Source: Nitrosophilus alvini
GTDB lineage: Bacteria; Campylobacterota; Campylobacteria; Campylobacterales; Nitratiruptoraceae
Reading direction: 5' to 3'
DNA length: 64,000 nt
Assembly: GCF_015100395.1 (NCBI RefSeq)
Contig: NZ_AP022847.1
Location: 1,509,501-1,573,500, forward strand
Within the stretch, counting starts at the first letter, position 1. The number at the start of each line of letters is the position of its first letter. This document shows, piece after piece, positions 8,579-16,970 of the stretch. Position numbers and translations under genes: made by a program. Below the pieces are notes generated by a model, which was not told the origin of the DNA, made no database searches, and saw only the letters and a program-made list of their open reading frames with translations.

Positions 8579-9451
8579 ATGAAAACCGCTCTTATACAGC
8601 AAAAATATCACGTCACCAAAGAGGCGACAATACAAAAAAGCGTGCAGATGATAAATGAGGCGAAAGAAAAAGGGGCTGAACTGGTTGTTTTACAGGAACT
8701 CCACCAGGGCCCCTATTTTTGCCAATATGAGAACACCGCCTTTTTCGATATGTCCGATGATTTTAAAAAAGATACCAAATTTTGGAGCGAGATAGCAAAA
8801 GAGTACTCTGTTGTACTCGTGGCTTCACTGTTTGAAAAAAGAGCACCGGGAATTTACCATAACACTGCGGTTGTTTTTGATAATGACGGCACAGTCAGAG
8901 GCAAATACAGAAAAATGCATATTCCGGATGATCCCGGATTTTATGAAAAATTCTATTTTACTCCCGGAGATACAGGATTTGAGCCCATTGAGACCAGTAT
9001 AGGAAAATTAGGTGTTTTGGTATGCTGGGACCAGTGGTATCCAGAGGCCGCGAGAATAATGGCTCTCAAAGGAGCCGAGATACTCATATATCCCACTGCA
9101 ATCGGATGGTTTGATGAAGATAGCGAAGATGAGAAAAAAAGACAGCTTGAAGCATGGATAACTATACAAAGAGGCCATGCTGTTGCAAACGGCCTTCCGG
9201 TGGTATGCGTAAACAGGGTGGGATTTGAAGATGATGAAAGCGGCTGTTTAAGCGGTATCAGATTTTGGGGCAACTCATTTGCGGCAGGACCGCAAGGAGA
9301 GATATTAGTTTTGGCTTCAAACGACAAAGAGGAGGTTTTAATAGTTGACATCAATAAAAAAAGAACGGAAGATGTCAGACGTATATGGCCCTTTTTCAGA
9401 GACAGACGTATTGATGCCTACAGTGATATACTAAAAAGATACTGTGACTGA
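8579..9451 (+). CDS. aguB: N-carbamoylputrescine amidohydrolase
   Basis: Carbon-nitrogen hydrolase that converts N-carbamoylputrescine to putrescine, CO2 and ammonia, the step after agmatine deiminase. 290 residues. The Glu-Lys-Cys triad is visible: Glu40 (VVLQEL), Lys112 (KYRKMHIPDDPG) and Cys149 (VLVCWDQWYPE). The sequence DDPGFYEKFYFTPGD is typical of AguB within the nitrilase superfamily. Its partner aguA is 2.4 kb upstream, separated by znuABC. The stop overlaps the start of the next gene (TGATG). Confidence 0.94.
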   Translation: MKTALIQQKYHVTKEATIQKSVQMINEAKEKGAELVVLQELHQGPYFCQYENTAFFDMSDDFKKDTKFWSEIAKEYSVVLVASLFEKRAPGIYHNTAVVFDNDGTVRGKYRKMHIPDDPGFYEKFYFTPGDTGFEPIETSIGKLGVLVCWDQWYPEAARIMALKGAEILIYPTAIGWFDEDSEDEKKRQLEAWITIQRGHAVANGLPVVCVNRVGFEDDESGCLSGIRFWGNSFAAGPQGEILVLASNDKEEVLIVDINKKRTEDVRRIWPFFRDRRIDAYSDILKRYCD

Positions 9452-10353
9452 TGCTTCAGAATATCGCAGCTCTTCTTCTGTTTTTTTCCCTGGGATTTCT
9501 TCTTAAAAACCGCTTTGGCGAAAATGGAATAAAAGCTCTTATAGATTTTGTAATATATGTGGCATTGCCGGCTGCAGTAGTTTACAACATCTACTATCTT
9601 AACTTCAGCTTCGACCTTCTAGGTATCATTATTCTTGGCTGGACAGCTGTTTTGGCCTCCATTGGCCTTTCATATATTTTTGGCAGGATTTTGAAACTTG
9701 ATAAAAAGACGCTTATAGTGTTTATAATCATGGCCACATTTGGAAATACCGCTTTTATGGGCTATCCTTTTACAGAGGCTCTTCTTGGAAAAGAGGGACT
9801 GGGATATACGATACTTTTTGATAATTTTGCCTCATTTGTACCTGTTATGACTCTCGGCATTCTTCTTCTATCGTTTGCATCATCCAAAAAAAGAAGAGGA
9901 ATGGATTTTACAAAGATTTTGACCTTTCCTCCGTTTATAGCCATATTTACAGCAATTTTTCTAAAATTTTTCAATATTCCTGACTTCTTGCTAAGTGCTC
10001 TGGATGTTTTGGGAAGCAGCGTTACACCGCTGGCTCTTTTTGCAGTTGGAGCAAGTATAGATATAAAAGGGATTTTCAAAAAAAGTTCACTGATAACTGC
10101 CATTCTTGCGGTAAAAATGGTGATTATACCGATTTTTGCCCTGCTGATACTCTATATTTTACAAATCACCCTATCAACAGCATATAAAGCAGCGATAATC
10201 GAACTTTCCATGCCTCCGATGGTGCTCGCTTCAATACTTGTAATAGACGAAGGACTTGATAAAGACCTTGCAGTAGGAAGTGTTGCTTTGGGAATTATCA
10301 TATCCTTTGTAACCGTACCGGCAATTTTTTATCTAAGCGGTATTTTGTTTTAA
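9451..10353 (+). CDS. AEC family transporter (auxin-efflux-carrier type permease)
   Basis: 300-residue membrane protein with about ten hydrophobic helices in two five-helix halves, and the AEC hallmarks GNTAFMGYPF (about 98-107) and SMPPMVLASI near residue 255. The family moves organic anions or amino-acid derivatives; substrate not deducible. It is coupled to aguB by a TGATG overlap, so it may handle a polyamine-pathway metabolite (inference only). Its 3' end overlaps the convergent CBS-GGDEF gene by 21 bases. Confidence 0.85.
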   Translation: MLQNIAALLLFFSLGFLLKNRFGENGIKALIDFVIYVALPAAVVYNIYYLNFSFDLLGIIILGWTAVLASIGLSYIFGRILKLDKKTLIVFIIMATFGNTAFMGYPFTEALLGKEGLGYTILFDNFASFVPVMTLGILLLSFASSKKRRGMDFTKILTFPPFIAIFTAIFLKFFNIPDFLLSALDVLGSSVTPLALFAVGASIDIKGIFKKSSLITAILAVKMVIIPIFALLILYILQITLSTAYKAAIIELSMPPMVLASILVIDEGLDKDLAVGSVALGIIISFVTVPAIFYLSGILF

Positions 10354-11232
10354 TCCGGTTTTCTCTCTCCATAAAACAACTCTGTCTTTGCCTTGTTTTT
10401 TTGCTTCATAGACTGCTATATCCGCTTTTTCTATACAGTTATCCAGATCAATGCACTCTTTCTTTGTGCAGCATAGCGCAACACCGATACTTACCGTGAT
10501 TTTTAGTTCAGGATGCTCTTCGAAACTGATTTTTTTTATAATTTTTCTCAGCTTTTCTGCTATTTTTTCCGCCTTGTCCAATTCCAGTCTAAATAGAATT
10601 ATAAGAAACTCTTCTCCACCATATCTTATAACCTCATCTGTTACTCTTATATTATCAACCAGTACCGCAGCAATTTTTTTCAAAACTTTATCTCCAAACT
10701 GATGACCGTACTGATCATTTACTCTCTTAAAATTGTCAATATCTAAAAACAAAACGGCATATTTTATATTGTCTCTTTTCTGTATTTTCATACATATCGA
10801 ACTTAGGTAGTTTCTGTTTCCTACATTTGTCAAAGGATCAAAAAAAGCAAGAGGAGAAACTTTTCTTATTATATCACCGGCAGAGATTATACCTTTGAGA
10901 TTTCTATTCTCATCCACAACAGGTAGATGTTTTATACCCATTTGAGAAAAAATTTTCATAGTTTTCAGAATATTTTCATTCTCTTCTATAGTTATAAGAC
11001 TTTTTTTATCACTGAAGAGTTTAAGGATCTTTCCAATAGGCATATCGATATATCCTGCTACAAGCATCTTTATGATGTCTCTTTCGGTAATAATATCAAC
11101 TGCCCGAAAATTTTTATCGACTACTATGACACTTCCGATGTTTTTACTCCCCATCATATCTATGACTTTTTCAGCTCTCTCTTTTGTATTGACTGTAACC
11201 GGATCTTTTGTCATAAAATCTTTGACTTTCAT
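10333..11232 (-). CDS. Diguanylate cyclase with two N-terminal CBS domains
   Basis: 299 residues from an ATG at 11232 with GGAGAAATAAA upstream; an open frame extends 12 codons further but lacks such a site. Residues 1-125 form a CBS pair (TVNTKE... and GIISAGDIIR). The GGDEF domain starts at FDPLTNVGNR (131-140) and has the active GGEEF at 205-209. An RVTD motif at 196-199, five residues before it, is a product-inhibition I-site. No membrane segment. CBS pairs bind adenine nucleotides, so c-di-GMP synthesis could respond to energy state or, given mgtE upstream, to Mg-ATP (inference). Confidence 0.92.
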   Translation of the reverse strand: MKVKDFMTKDPVTVNTKERAEKVIDMMGSKNIGSVIVVDKNFRAVDIITERDIIKMLVAGYIDMPIGKILKLFSDKKSLITIEENENILKTMKIFSQMGIKHLPVVDENRNLKGIISAGDIIRKVSPLAFFDPLTNVGNRNYLSSICMKIQKRDNIKYAVLFLDIDNFKRVNDQYGHQFGDKVLKKIAAVLVDNIRVTDEVIRYGGEEFLIILFRLELDKAEKIAEKLRKIIKKISFEEHPELKITVSIGVALCCTKKECIDLDNCIEKADIAVYEAKKQGKDRVVLWREKTGLKQNTA

Positions 11233-11264
11233 TTTATTTCTCCATAGCTTCGATACAACTGATT

Positions 11265-12632
11265 TCAACTGTCAATCAACATTATTTTTGCCAAACCCAA
11301 AAATGCAAAAAAACCTACTACATCGGTAACAGTTGTAAGCAAAACACTGCTACCGACAGCAGGATCTGAACCTATCTTTTTAAGAAGAAGCGGTATAACT
11401 GCACCGAAAAATCCGGCTGCCAGAAGATTTATTATCATTGCAAGAGCTATAACAACACCCAGCATATAATTATTGAACCATACATAAGCTATGGCTCCCA
11501 TTACCAACGCAAAAATCATACCGTTCAAAAGTGCAACAATTATCTCTCTTTTTAATGCCTCTTTGGCATTTTCAAAATCTATTTCCCCCAGTGCAAGTTT
11601 ACGCACTACAACAGTCAGCGTCTGTGTACCAGCATTTCCTCCCATTGATGCTACAATAGGCATCAACACCGCAAGCGCTACATATTTACTTATAGTCTCA
11701 TCAAAAAGTCCTATTACAAAAGAGGCGAGAATTGCGGTCCATAAATTTAAAAAAAGCCATAAAGCTCTTTTTTTTGTAATGATCTTAATATCATCTTCCT
11801 CTTCTGCTTCATCTTGAACACCTGCCAGATTATATATCTGTTCCGTCGCCTGATCTTCAATAAGATCGATAACATCATCTGAGGTGATACGTCCCAAAAG
11901 TCTTCCCAAATCATCAACAACAGCTATAACAGGAAGATCATAATCCTCAAATTTTTTAATTACCTCAGCAATCGGATCAGTAGCTTTTACAAATATCGGT
12001 TCATATTCTTTGTTTTTTATAATATCTTTAAATTCTCTATTAAAATCAAAAACAATCAAATCTTCAAGAGGAATAACAGCTTTTAGATGGTTGTCGTCAT
12101 CTACAACATATACCTGATGGATATTTTCAAGCTCTCCTTGCTCCTTTTTTTCTCTGAGTCTTTTGATGGCTTCTTCTATAGTCTCTTCAAGCTTTGCATC
12201 AAAAACCTCTGTCTGCATATAAGCACCGGCCTGGTTCTCTTCATAGGAGCTGAGTTTTTCAATCTCCTCTTTATCCTCTTCGCTAAGGTTTGCATGAACC
12301 TGACGCTCTTTTGCAACATCGACCTCTTCGATATCTTTCATCAGGTCGGTTGCATCATCCGATTCGAGCTCTTCAACGGCCTGTGCCAGTTTTTCAACAG
12401 AAAGATGCTTTATCGCATCCTCTTTCATAGATTCGGGAAGTTCCAAAAGAACATCACCCAAAACATCTTTCGGAAGTTTTTTTAGGTAATTGTAATAAGC
12501 CTTTTCATCCTGTTTTTTCAGTTTTTTTAGATAATTTGCAATTTCGGAAGGATGCAAAAACTCGTTAAACTCTTTGTTTTTAAGAAGATTCTTTATCTTT
12601 TTGCCGACTTCGGTAAATTTCAGTTTATCCAT
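11265..12632 (-). CDS. mgtE: Magnesium channel/transporter MgtE
   Basis: 455 residues: N-terminal superhelical domain (about 1-130), CBS pair (about 135-260), linking plug helix, and five membrane helices from about 293 with the family motifs MPIVASMGGNAGTQ and a C-terminal LTTVTDVVGFFAFL. MgtE admits Mg2+ and is closed by Mg2+ bound to the CBS/N domains. It overlaps the upstream peptidase gene by eight bases and is followed 32 bases later by the CBS-GGDEF gene, so the three form one operon. Confidence 0.96.
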   Translation of the reverse strand: MDKLKFTEVGKKIKNLLKNKEFNEFLHPSEIANYLKKLKKQDEKAYYNYLKKLPKDVLGDVLLELPESMKEDAIKHLSVEKLAQAVEELESDDATDLMKDIEEVDVAKERQVHANLSEEDKEEIEKLSSYEENQAGAYMQTEVFDAKLEETIEEAIKRLREKKEQGELENIHQVYVVDDDNHLKAVIPLEDLIVFDFNREFKDIIKNKEYEPIFVKATDPIAEVIKKFEDYDLPVIAVVDDLGRLLGRITSDDVIDLIEDQATEQIYNLAGVQDEAEEEDDIKIITKKRALWLFLNLWTAILASFVIGLFDETISKYVALAVLMPIVASMGGNAGTQTLTVVVRKLALGEIDFENAKEALKREIIVALLNGMIFALVMGAIAYVWFNNYMLGVVIALAMIINLLAAGFFGAVIPLLLKKIGSDPAVGSSVLLTTVTDVVGFFAFLGLAKIMLIDS

Positions 12633-13827
12633 TAGTACCCTCCATCGGCTTGTCAGATATATCAGCAGAACCGTTTAGATAGACAAACCTGTCAATTTTT
12701 TCCTGTTTTATCGGCCGAGCTACTCTGATTATAGCCTCTTCGATCTCTTTTTTATAACTCGCTTTTCTTTTCATAAACTCTTTTCTTTTCTTTCCGGCAA
12801 GATAACTTTTTGTAACTTTTACTACCCTTAGAGGATTTATCGGCCTGTTGTATTTATAAAGACCAAAATGCAGATGTGGTCCGGTACTAAGACCCGTACT
12901 GCCTACATATCCGATAACCTGACCTTGTTTGACCCACTTACCTCTTTTTATACCTCCTCTGAATTTTGACAGATGAGCATATAGAGTTTTGTATCCATCC
13001 TGATGTCTTATAATAACAGTATTTCCATATCCTCCTTTGCGTCCCGCAAATATTACTCTACCGCTTCCGGCCGCTCTTACAGGCGTTCCTCTCCTTGCTC
13101 CGAAATCCACTCCCAGATGTGCCCTATATTTTTTAAGAACAGGATGAAATCTCCTTAGAGTAAATTTTGAAGTTATCCTTGCATGCCTAACTGGCCTTTT
13201 TAGCAAAAATCCCTCGACCTCCCGTCCTTTTTCATCATAATATCTACCGTCAAAAAGATATATAAAGTGCTTTTTACCTCTAGTTTCCACCATAGCAGCT
13301 TCTATGACAGGGGTTCCAAAAGGCTTTCCAAGTCTCTGTTTTTGATTGTAAACCACTACAACTTTGTCGCCTTTTCTGAGAGATCTTTTAAAATCGATAC
13401 TATTTTTGAAAGCTGATATAAATTCATTTGCAAGTTTTATGTTTTTTGTATTTTCCACAATATCCTGATATGGGGAATGCTCAATAGAGATAACAAATCT
13501 GTGTCTCTGTTTTTGATAGACAATAGGCAAAAGTTCAAGCACATATTTTCCGTCTCTTTGAGCAATATGAAGCTGAAGCTCTTCACTTATAGGGATAAGT
13601 ACCTGGGTAATTTTTCCCTTTTCTCTTAAAACATAGTAATCGACTCCTGCTCTTATCTCGTCTGCCAACTCTTTTTCTTCACGATCAAGATCATAATATA
13701 TTTTTGCCGGAAGAGAATTTTTTTCCAAAAAGGTTATCAGTGTCTCACCGCTCTCCCACTGTTTTTCTTCCAGTACGGCAGCAGTAAGAAAAACAGATAA
13801 AAGCAGTATCGCATACAATACACGCAT
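12625..13827 (-). CDS. M23 peptidoglycan endopeptidase, Csd3/HdpA-like
   Basis: 400-residue exported protein: signal peptide (1-17), N-terminal inhibitory region, then a LytM/M23 domain. Zinc ligands are His237 and Asp241 (HLGVDFG) and His320 (PHLHFG), with catalytic His285 (YAHLS) and His318. Length and N-terminal region (DLDREEKELADEIRAG) resemble H. pylori Csd3/HdpA (HP0506), which trims peptidoglycan and affects cell shape. The neighbouring PGBA-type gene and glcD follow the same order as HP0506-HP0509, as I recall it. Orthology to Csd3 is likely, not proven. Confidence 0.88.
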   Translation of the reverse strand: MRVLYAILLLSVFLTAAVLEEKQWESGETLITFLEKNSLPAKIYYDLDREEKELADEIRAGVDYYVLREKGKITQVLIPISEELQLHIAQRDGKYVLELLPIVYQKQRHRFVISIEHSPYQDIVENTKNIKLANEFISAFKNSIDFKRSLRKGDKVVVVYNQKQRLGKPFGTPVIEAAMVETRGKKHFIYLFDGRYYDEKGREVEGFLLKRPVRHARITSKFTLRRFHPVLKKYRAHLGVDFGARRGTPVRAAGSGRVIFAGRKGGYGNTVIIRHQDGYKTLYAHLSKFRGGIKRGKWVKQGQVIGYVGSTGLSTGPHLHFGLYKYNRPINPLRVVKVTKSYLAGKKRKEFMKRKASYKKEIEEAIIRVARPIKQEKIDRFVYLNGSADISDKPMEGTNG

Positions 13828-13942
13828 TATTTTTCAGCTCCAAAATCCAAAAATTGGTAAATTTGTAGTATTTTATTCAAAAGGGGCTTAAAAGGCGGTT
13901 ACTTAAAAACACAGAAGCCTCTAAACACCTTTTTAAACAAAT

Positions 13943-13951
13943 TTGAGTATA
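13943..13951 (+). promoter_or_regulatory. Putative -10 box before the PGBA-type gene
   Basis: A TATAAT box in the context TTTGAGTATAATC, about 30 bases before the GTG start at 13980. The rest of the 13828-13979 divergent spacer holds no further feature I can support. Confidence 0.45.
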
Positions 13952-13979
13952 ATCTGAAAAATCGGTTTAGGAGAAAATA

Positions 13980-14699
13980 GTGAAAAAATTGTTGGCTTTT
14001 TTTGCATTTATACCACTGCTTTTTGCACAAGCACAAACCATTAATATAACAAGTGAAATTTTAAATGAGGGCAAAGAGATAGCAGAGATAAAAAAAACAG
14101 CTGCACCTGTAGGTAGCAGCGGAATAGTAATACACAAATTCGATGACAAACATTCCACAATTGTTGCACATGCAACTATCATTGAAAAAAAAGCGGATAG
14201 AGATATAGTAAAATTTTCTGTTTTCAAGGCTCTTGCCCAGGAGGCTCTTCCCGTCCCAAATCTCAAACCGGAAAAGGGAGATAAAGTAATACTCAAATAT
14301 CTTTATGACAGAGGCCTTATAATATCCCCCAACAAACAGACATACGATGCTATAAAAAAGAGATATAAAGATATCGAATGGATACATCCCGACCTTTTTG
14401 CAGCCGAACTTTCCAAAAGCGGTACGGCAGCACCTACAAAAGAAGATTTTCAAAAATTTTGCGAAGAGTACTCTTTGGGAATTGTATATTTTGCTGTTGA
14501 AGATATAGGCTATACAGTAGATTGTGTAAGTTTCAAACCAGTTTATAAAGAGAAAAATGCAATATTGTCAAAAGAGAATTTCAAACTCCCTTTCTATTCG
14601 AGAGTGGAAGAGATTCAGACAAGCTGGTTCAGTTTTTATAAAACAACCGAGATAAAAGACTATACAAACTATTACAAAAATCTTTTGGAGACAAAATGA
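13980..14699 (+). CDS. Exported protein with PGBA_N-type (plasminogen-binding) domain
   Basis: 239 residues with a signal peptide (1-19, cleavage after AQA). The mature part resembles the PGBA N-terminal domain family named after H. pylori PgbA (HP0508); the gene lies immediately upstream of glcD, as HP0508 does. It lacks the long lysine-rich C-terminal region that carries host plasminogen binding, so a surface or periplasmic housekeeping role is more likely. GTG start behind AGGAGA. It overlaps glcD by four bases (ATGA). Confidence 0.75.
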   Translation: MKKLLAFFAFIPLLFAQAQTINITSEILNEGKEIAEIKKTAAPVGSSGIVIHKFDDKHSTIVAHATIIEKKADRDIVKFSVFKALAQEALPVPNLKPEKGDKVILKYLYDRGLIISPNKQTYDAIKKRYKDIEWIHPDLFAAELSKSGTAAPTKEDFQKFCEEYSLGIVYFAVEDIGYTVDCVSFKPVYKEKNAILSKENFKLPFYSRVEEIQTSWFSFYKTTEIKDYTNYYKNLLETK

Positions 14700-16078
14700 T
14701 TGATAAAACCCATATAAAAAATCTGAAAAAACTCATAGGTGAAGAGAATGTAAAAGATGATAAAGCCCATCAGATAGCATACTCTTATGACGCTACAAGA
14801 GAGCATTACGAGCCCGATGCGGTTCTTTTCCCAAGAGACGAAAATGATGTAAGCAAAATTTTAAAATATTGCAACGAACATAAAATCCCAGTAGTTCCAA
14901 GAGGTGCCGGCAGTGGCTTTACCGGCGGCGCTCTTCCAAAAGAGGGAGGAATAGTACTTGCCGTTGAAAAATATATGAACAAAATCCTAGAAATCGATAT
15001 GGAAAATATGGTGGCAAGGGTTCAGCCAGGCGTTATAAATAAGGATTTACAGCGTGCAGTCGAAGATGTGGGACTCTTTTATCCGCCTGACCCTGCAAGC
15101 CAGGAATATTCAACCATAGGCGGAAATGTAGCAGAAAACGCCGGCGGTATGCGAGCAGCAAAATACGGAATTACAAAAGATTATGTGATGGCCCTTCGAG
15201 CCGTACTCCCAAACGGCGATATCATAAGGGCAGGGAAAAAGACGATAAAAGATGTGGCAGGTTATAATATTACAGGCATATTAGTAGGCAGCGAAGGCAC
15301 ACTCGCCGTAATAACGGAGATTACACTCAAACTCATATCCAAACCAAAACTTACAAAAACTGTAATGGGGATATTTCCGAGTGTGGATGCAGCTATGCAG
15401 GCTGTCTACAAATCTCTAGCAGGCGGAGCCAATCCGGTAGCTATGGAGTTTCTTGACAACCTGACCATAAAAGCGGTGGAGGAGAAATATAGCAAAGGGC
15501 TTCCTACAGATGCCGGAGCAATACTGATAAGCGATATAGACGGAAATGTGGAAGAAGAGATCGACTATCAGATAAAACTGCTTGAAAAATTTTTCACACA
15601 AAACGGCTGTCTTGATTTCAAAATAGCAAAAGACGAAAAAGAGGCTGCCGATATCTGGTTCGCAAGAAGAAACGCCAGTCAGTCGATAACTATATACGGC
15701 AGCAAAAAGATAAATGAAGATATAACTGTACCTAGAAGCAAACTACCCGAGCTTTTGAAAGAGATAGAAAAAGTCGGTAAAAAATATGGCCTGAAAATCC
15801 CCTGTTTCGGACATACAGGAGACGGAAACGTACATACAAACGTAATGGTTGACAAAGATGACCCACAGGAAGTTAAAAAGGGATACGAAGCCATAGAAGA
15901 GATATTTAAAATAACAGTCAAACTCGGAGGTACTCTAAGCGGGGAACATGGTATAGGTCTTAGCAAAGCACCATATATGAAAATAGCTTTCAGCGAAGAG
16001 GAACTCAATCTTTTCAGACAGATAAAAAAGGCATTTGACCCGAACAATATACTCAACCCCGGAAAAATGGGACTGTAA
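14696..16078 (+). CDS. glcD: FAD-linked oxidase, GlcD family (glycolate/D-lactate oxidase subunit)
   Basis: 460 residues. N-terminal FAD-binding PCMH domain with VPRGAGSGFTGGALP (about 68-82) and PPDPASQEYSTIGGNVAENAGG, and a C-terminal cap domain ending in the conserved HGIGLSKAPYM and DPNNILNPGKM. Oxidises a 2-hydroxyacid and passes electrons to the quinone pool or to an iron-sulfur partner. No glcE or glcF is adjacent, so it may act as a single-subunit D-lactate type enzyme. Coupled to the PGBA-type gene by ATGA. Confidence 0.9.
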   Translation: MIDKTHIKNLKKLIGEENVKDDKAHQIAYSYDATREHYEPDAVLFPRDENDVSKILKYCNEHKIPVVPRGAGSGFTGGALPKEGGIVLAVEKYMNKILEIDMENMVARVQPGVINKDLQRAVEDVGLFYPPDPASQEYSTIGGNVAENAGGMRAAKYGITKDYVMALRAVLPNGDIIRAGKKTIKDVAGYNITGILVGSEGTLAVITEITLKLISKPKLTKTVMGIFPSVDAAMQAVYKSLAGGANPVAMEFLDNLTIKAVEEKYSKGLPTDAGAILISDIDGNVEEEIDYQIKLLEKFFTQNGCLDFKIAKDEKEAADIWFARRNASQSITIYGSKKINEDITVPRSKLPELLKEIEKVGKKYGLKIPCFGHTGDGNVHTNVMVDKDDPQEVKKGYEAIEEIFKITVKLGGTLSGEHGIGLSKAPYMKIAFSEEELNLFRQIKKAFDPNNILNPGKMGL

Positions 16079-16090
16079 AACTTATAGTCA

Positions 16091-16124
16091 TCAGCAAAAA
16101 CAAAAGCTGAAAAGTGACGACCAA
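16091..16124 (+). terminator. Weak hairpin after glcD
   Basis: GTCATCAGC and GCTGA..GTGAC can pair around an A-rich loop of about ten bases in the spacer between glcD and the YihY gene. There is no good T-run, so termination is uncertain. Confidence 0.3.
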
Positions 16125-16142
16125 TAATATAAAAGGCATACT

Positions 16143-16970
16143 TTGAAGCACTATTTTTTGAAAGTAAAAGAGTTATACAGAAAAATTTACGATACTGAGA
16201 TAACTCTTTATGCTTCATCTCTCAGTTTTCATACAATATTTTCCATAATACCTCTGCTTCTTATCTCTTTTTCCATCTTTACAAGACTTCCGAGCTTTCA
16301 GGACTATTATGAGAAAATAAAAGATTTTATCTTCTCAAACCTTATGCCCACACATCAGGAAATTGTAACAAAATATCTTGAAAATTTCTTGCAAAACAGC
16401 TCAAAACTCGGAATTATCGGTTTTGTTTTTGTGATATTTGCTTCTATTATGTTTTTCCAAAACTACGAACATATAGTCAATAAAATTTTCAAAAGCAGAC
16501 AGAGAAGATTTTGGGACTCTCTTGCTACTTACTGGACTCTTATGACGCTTGGCCCTATTGCGCTTGCCCTTTCATTTTATCTCTCAAACTTTATACAAAA
16601 TCTACTTGACAGATTTGAATATACAAACTGGATAAATTTCCTTTCAATATTTCCATACCTCATAATTTGGGGACTTTTTTTTGTTACATACATCATATCG
16701 GCAAATACGAAAATAGACCCTAAAGCTGCCGGGATATCCTCTTTTATCGCTTCAATAGTATGGTATATAGGTAAATCGCTTTTTGTATATTATGTGCTTT
16801 ACAGCAAAACATATCTGACCATCTACGGCTCTTCAAGTGTAATACTTTTCTTCTTTCTTTGGATATATCTATCTTGGATAATCTTTCTTTATGGACTAAA
16901 AATCTGCTACGTTATAAATCAAAAAGAGAGTATTAAAAAGGAAAAGAAGATAGAAAAAACCTCTGTTTAA
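16143..16970 (+). CDS. YihY/virulence factor BrkB family membrane protein
   Basis: 275 residues with six membrane helices and the family features YASSLSFHTIFSIIPLLL (residues 22-39), the PKAAGISSFIASIVW region near 195, and YGSSSVILFFFLWIYLSW near 225. The family was once misnamed RNase BN; its role is unknown. TTG start at 16143 behind AAAGG. The last 75 bases, coding the charged tail after residue 250, overlap the convergent comEC gene. Confidence 0.88.
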   Translation: MKHYFLKVKELYRKIYDTEITLYASSLSFHTIFSIIPLLLISFSIFTRLPSFQDYYEKIKDFIFSNLMPTHQEIVTKYLENFLQNSSKLGIIGFVFVIFASIMFFQNYEHIVNKIFKSRQRRFWDSLATYWTLMTLGPIALALSFYLSNFIQNLLDRFEYTNWINFLSIFPYLIIWGLFFVTYIISANTKIDPKAAGISSFIASIVWYIGKSLFVYYVLYSKTYLTIYGSSSVILFFFLWIYLSWIIFLYGLKICYVINQKESIKKEKKIEKTSV

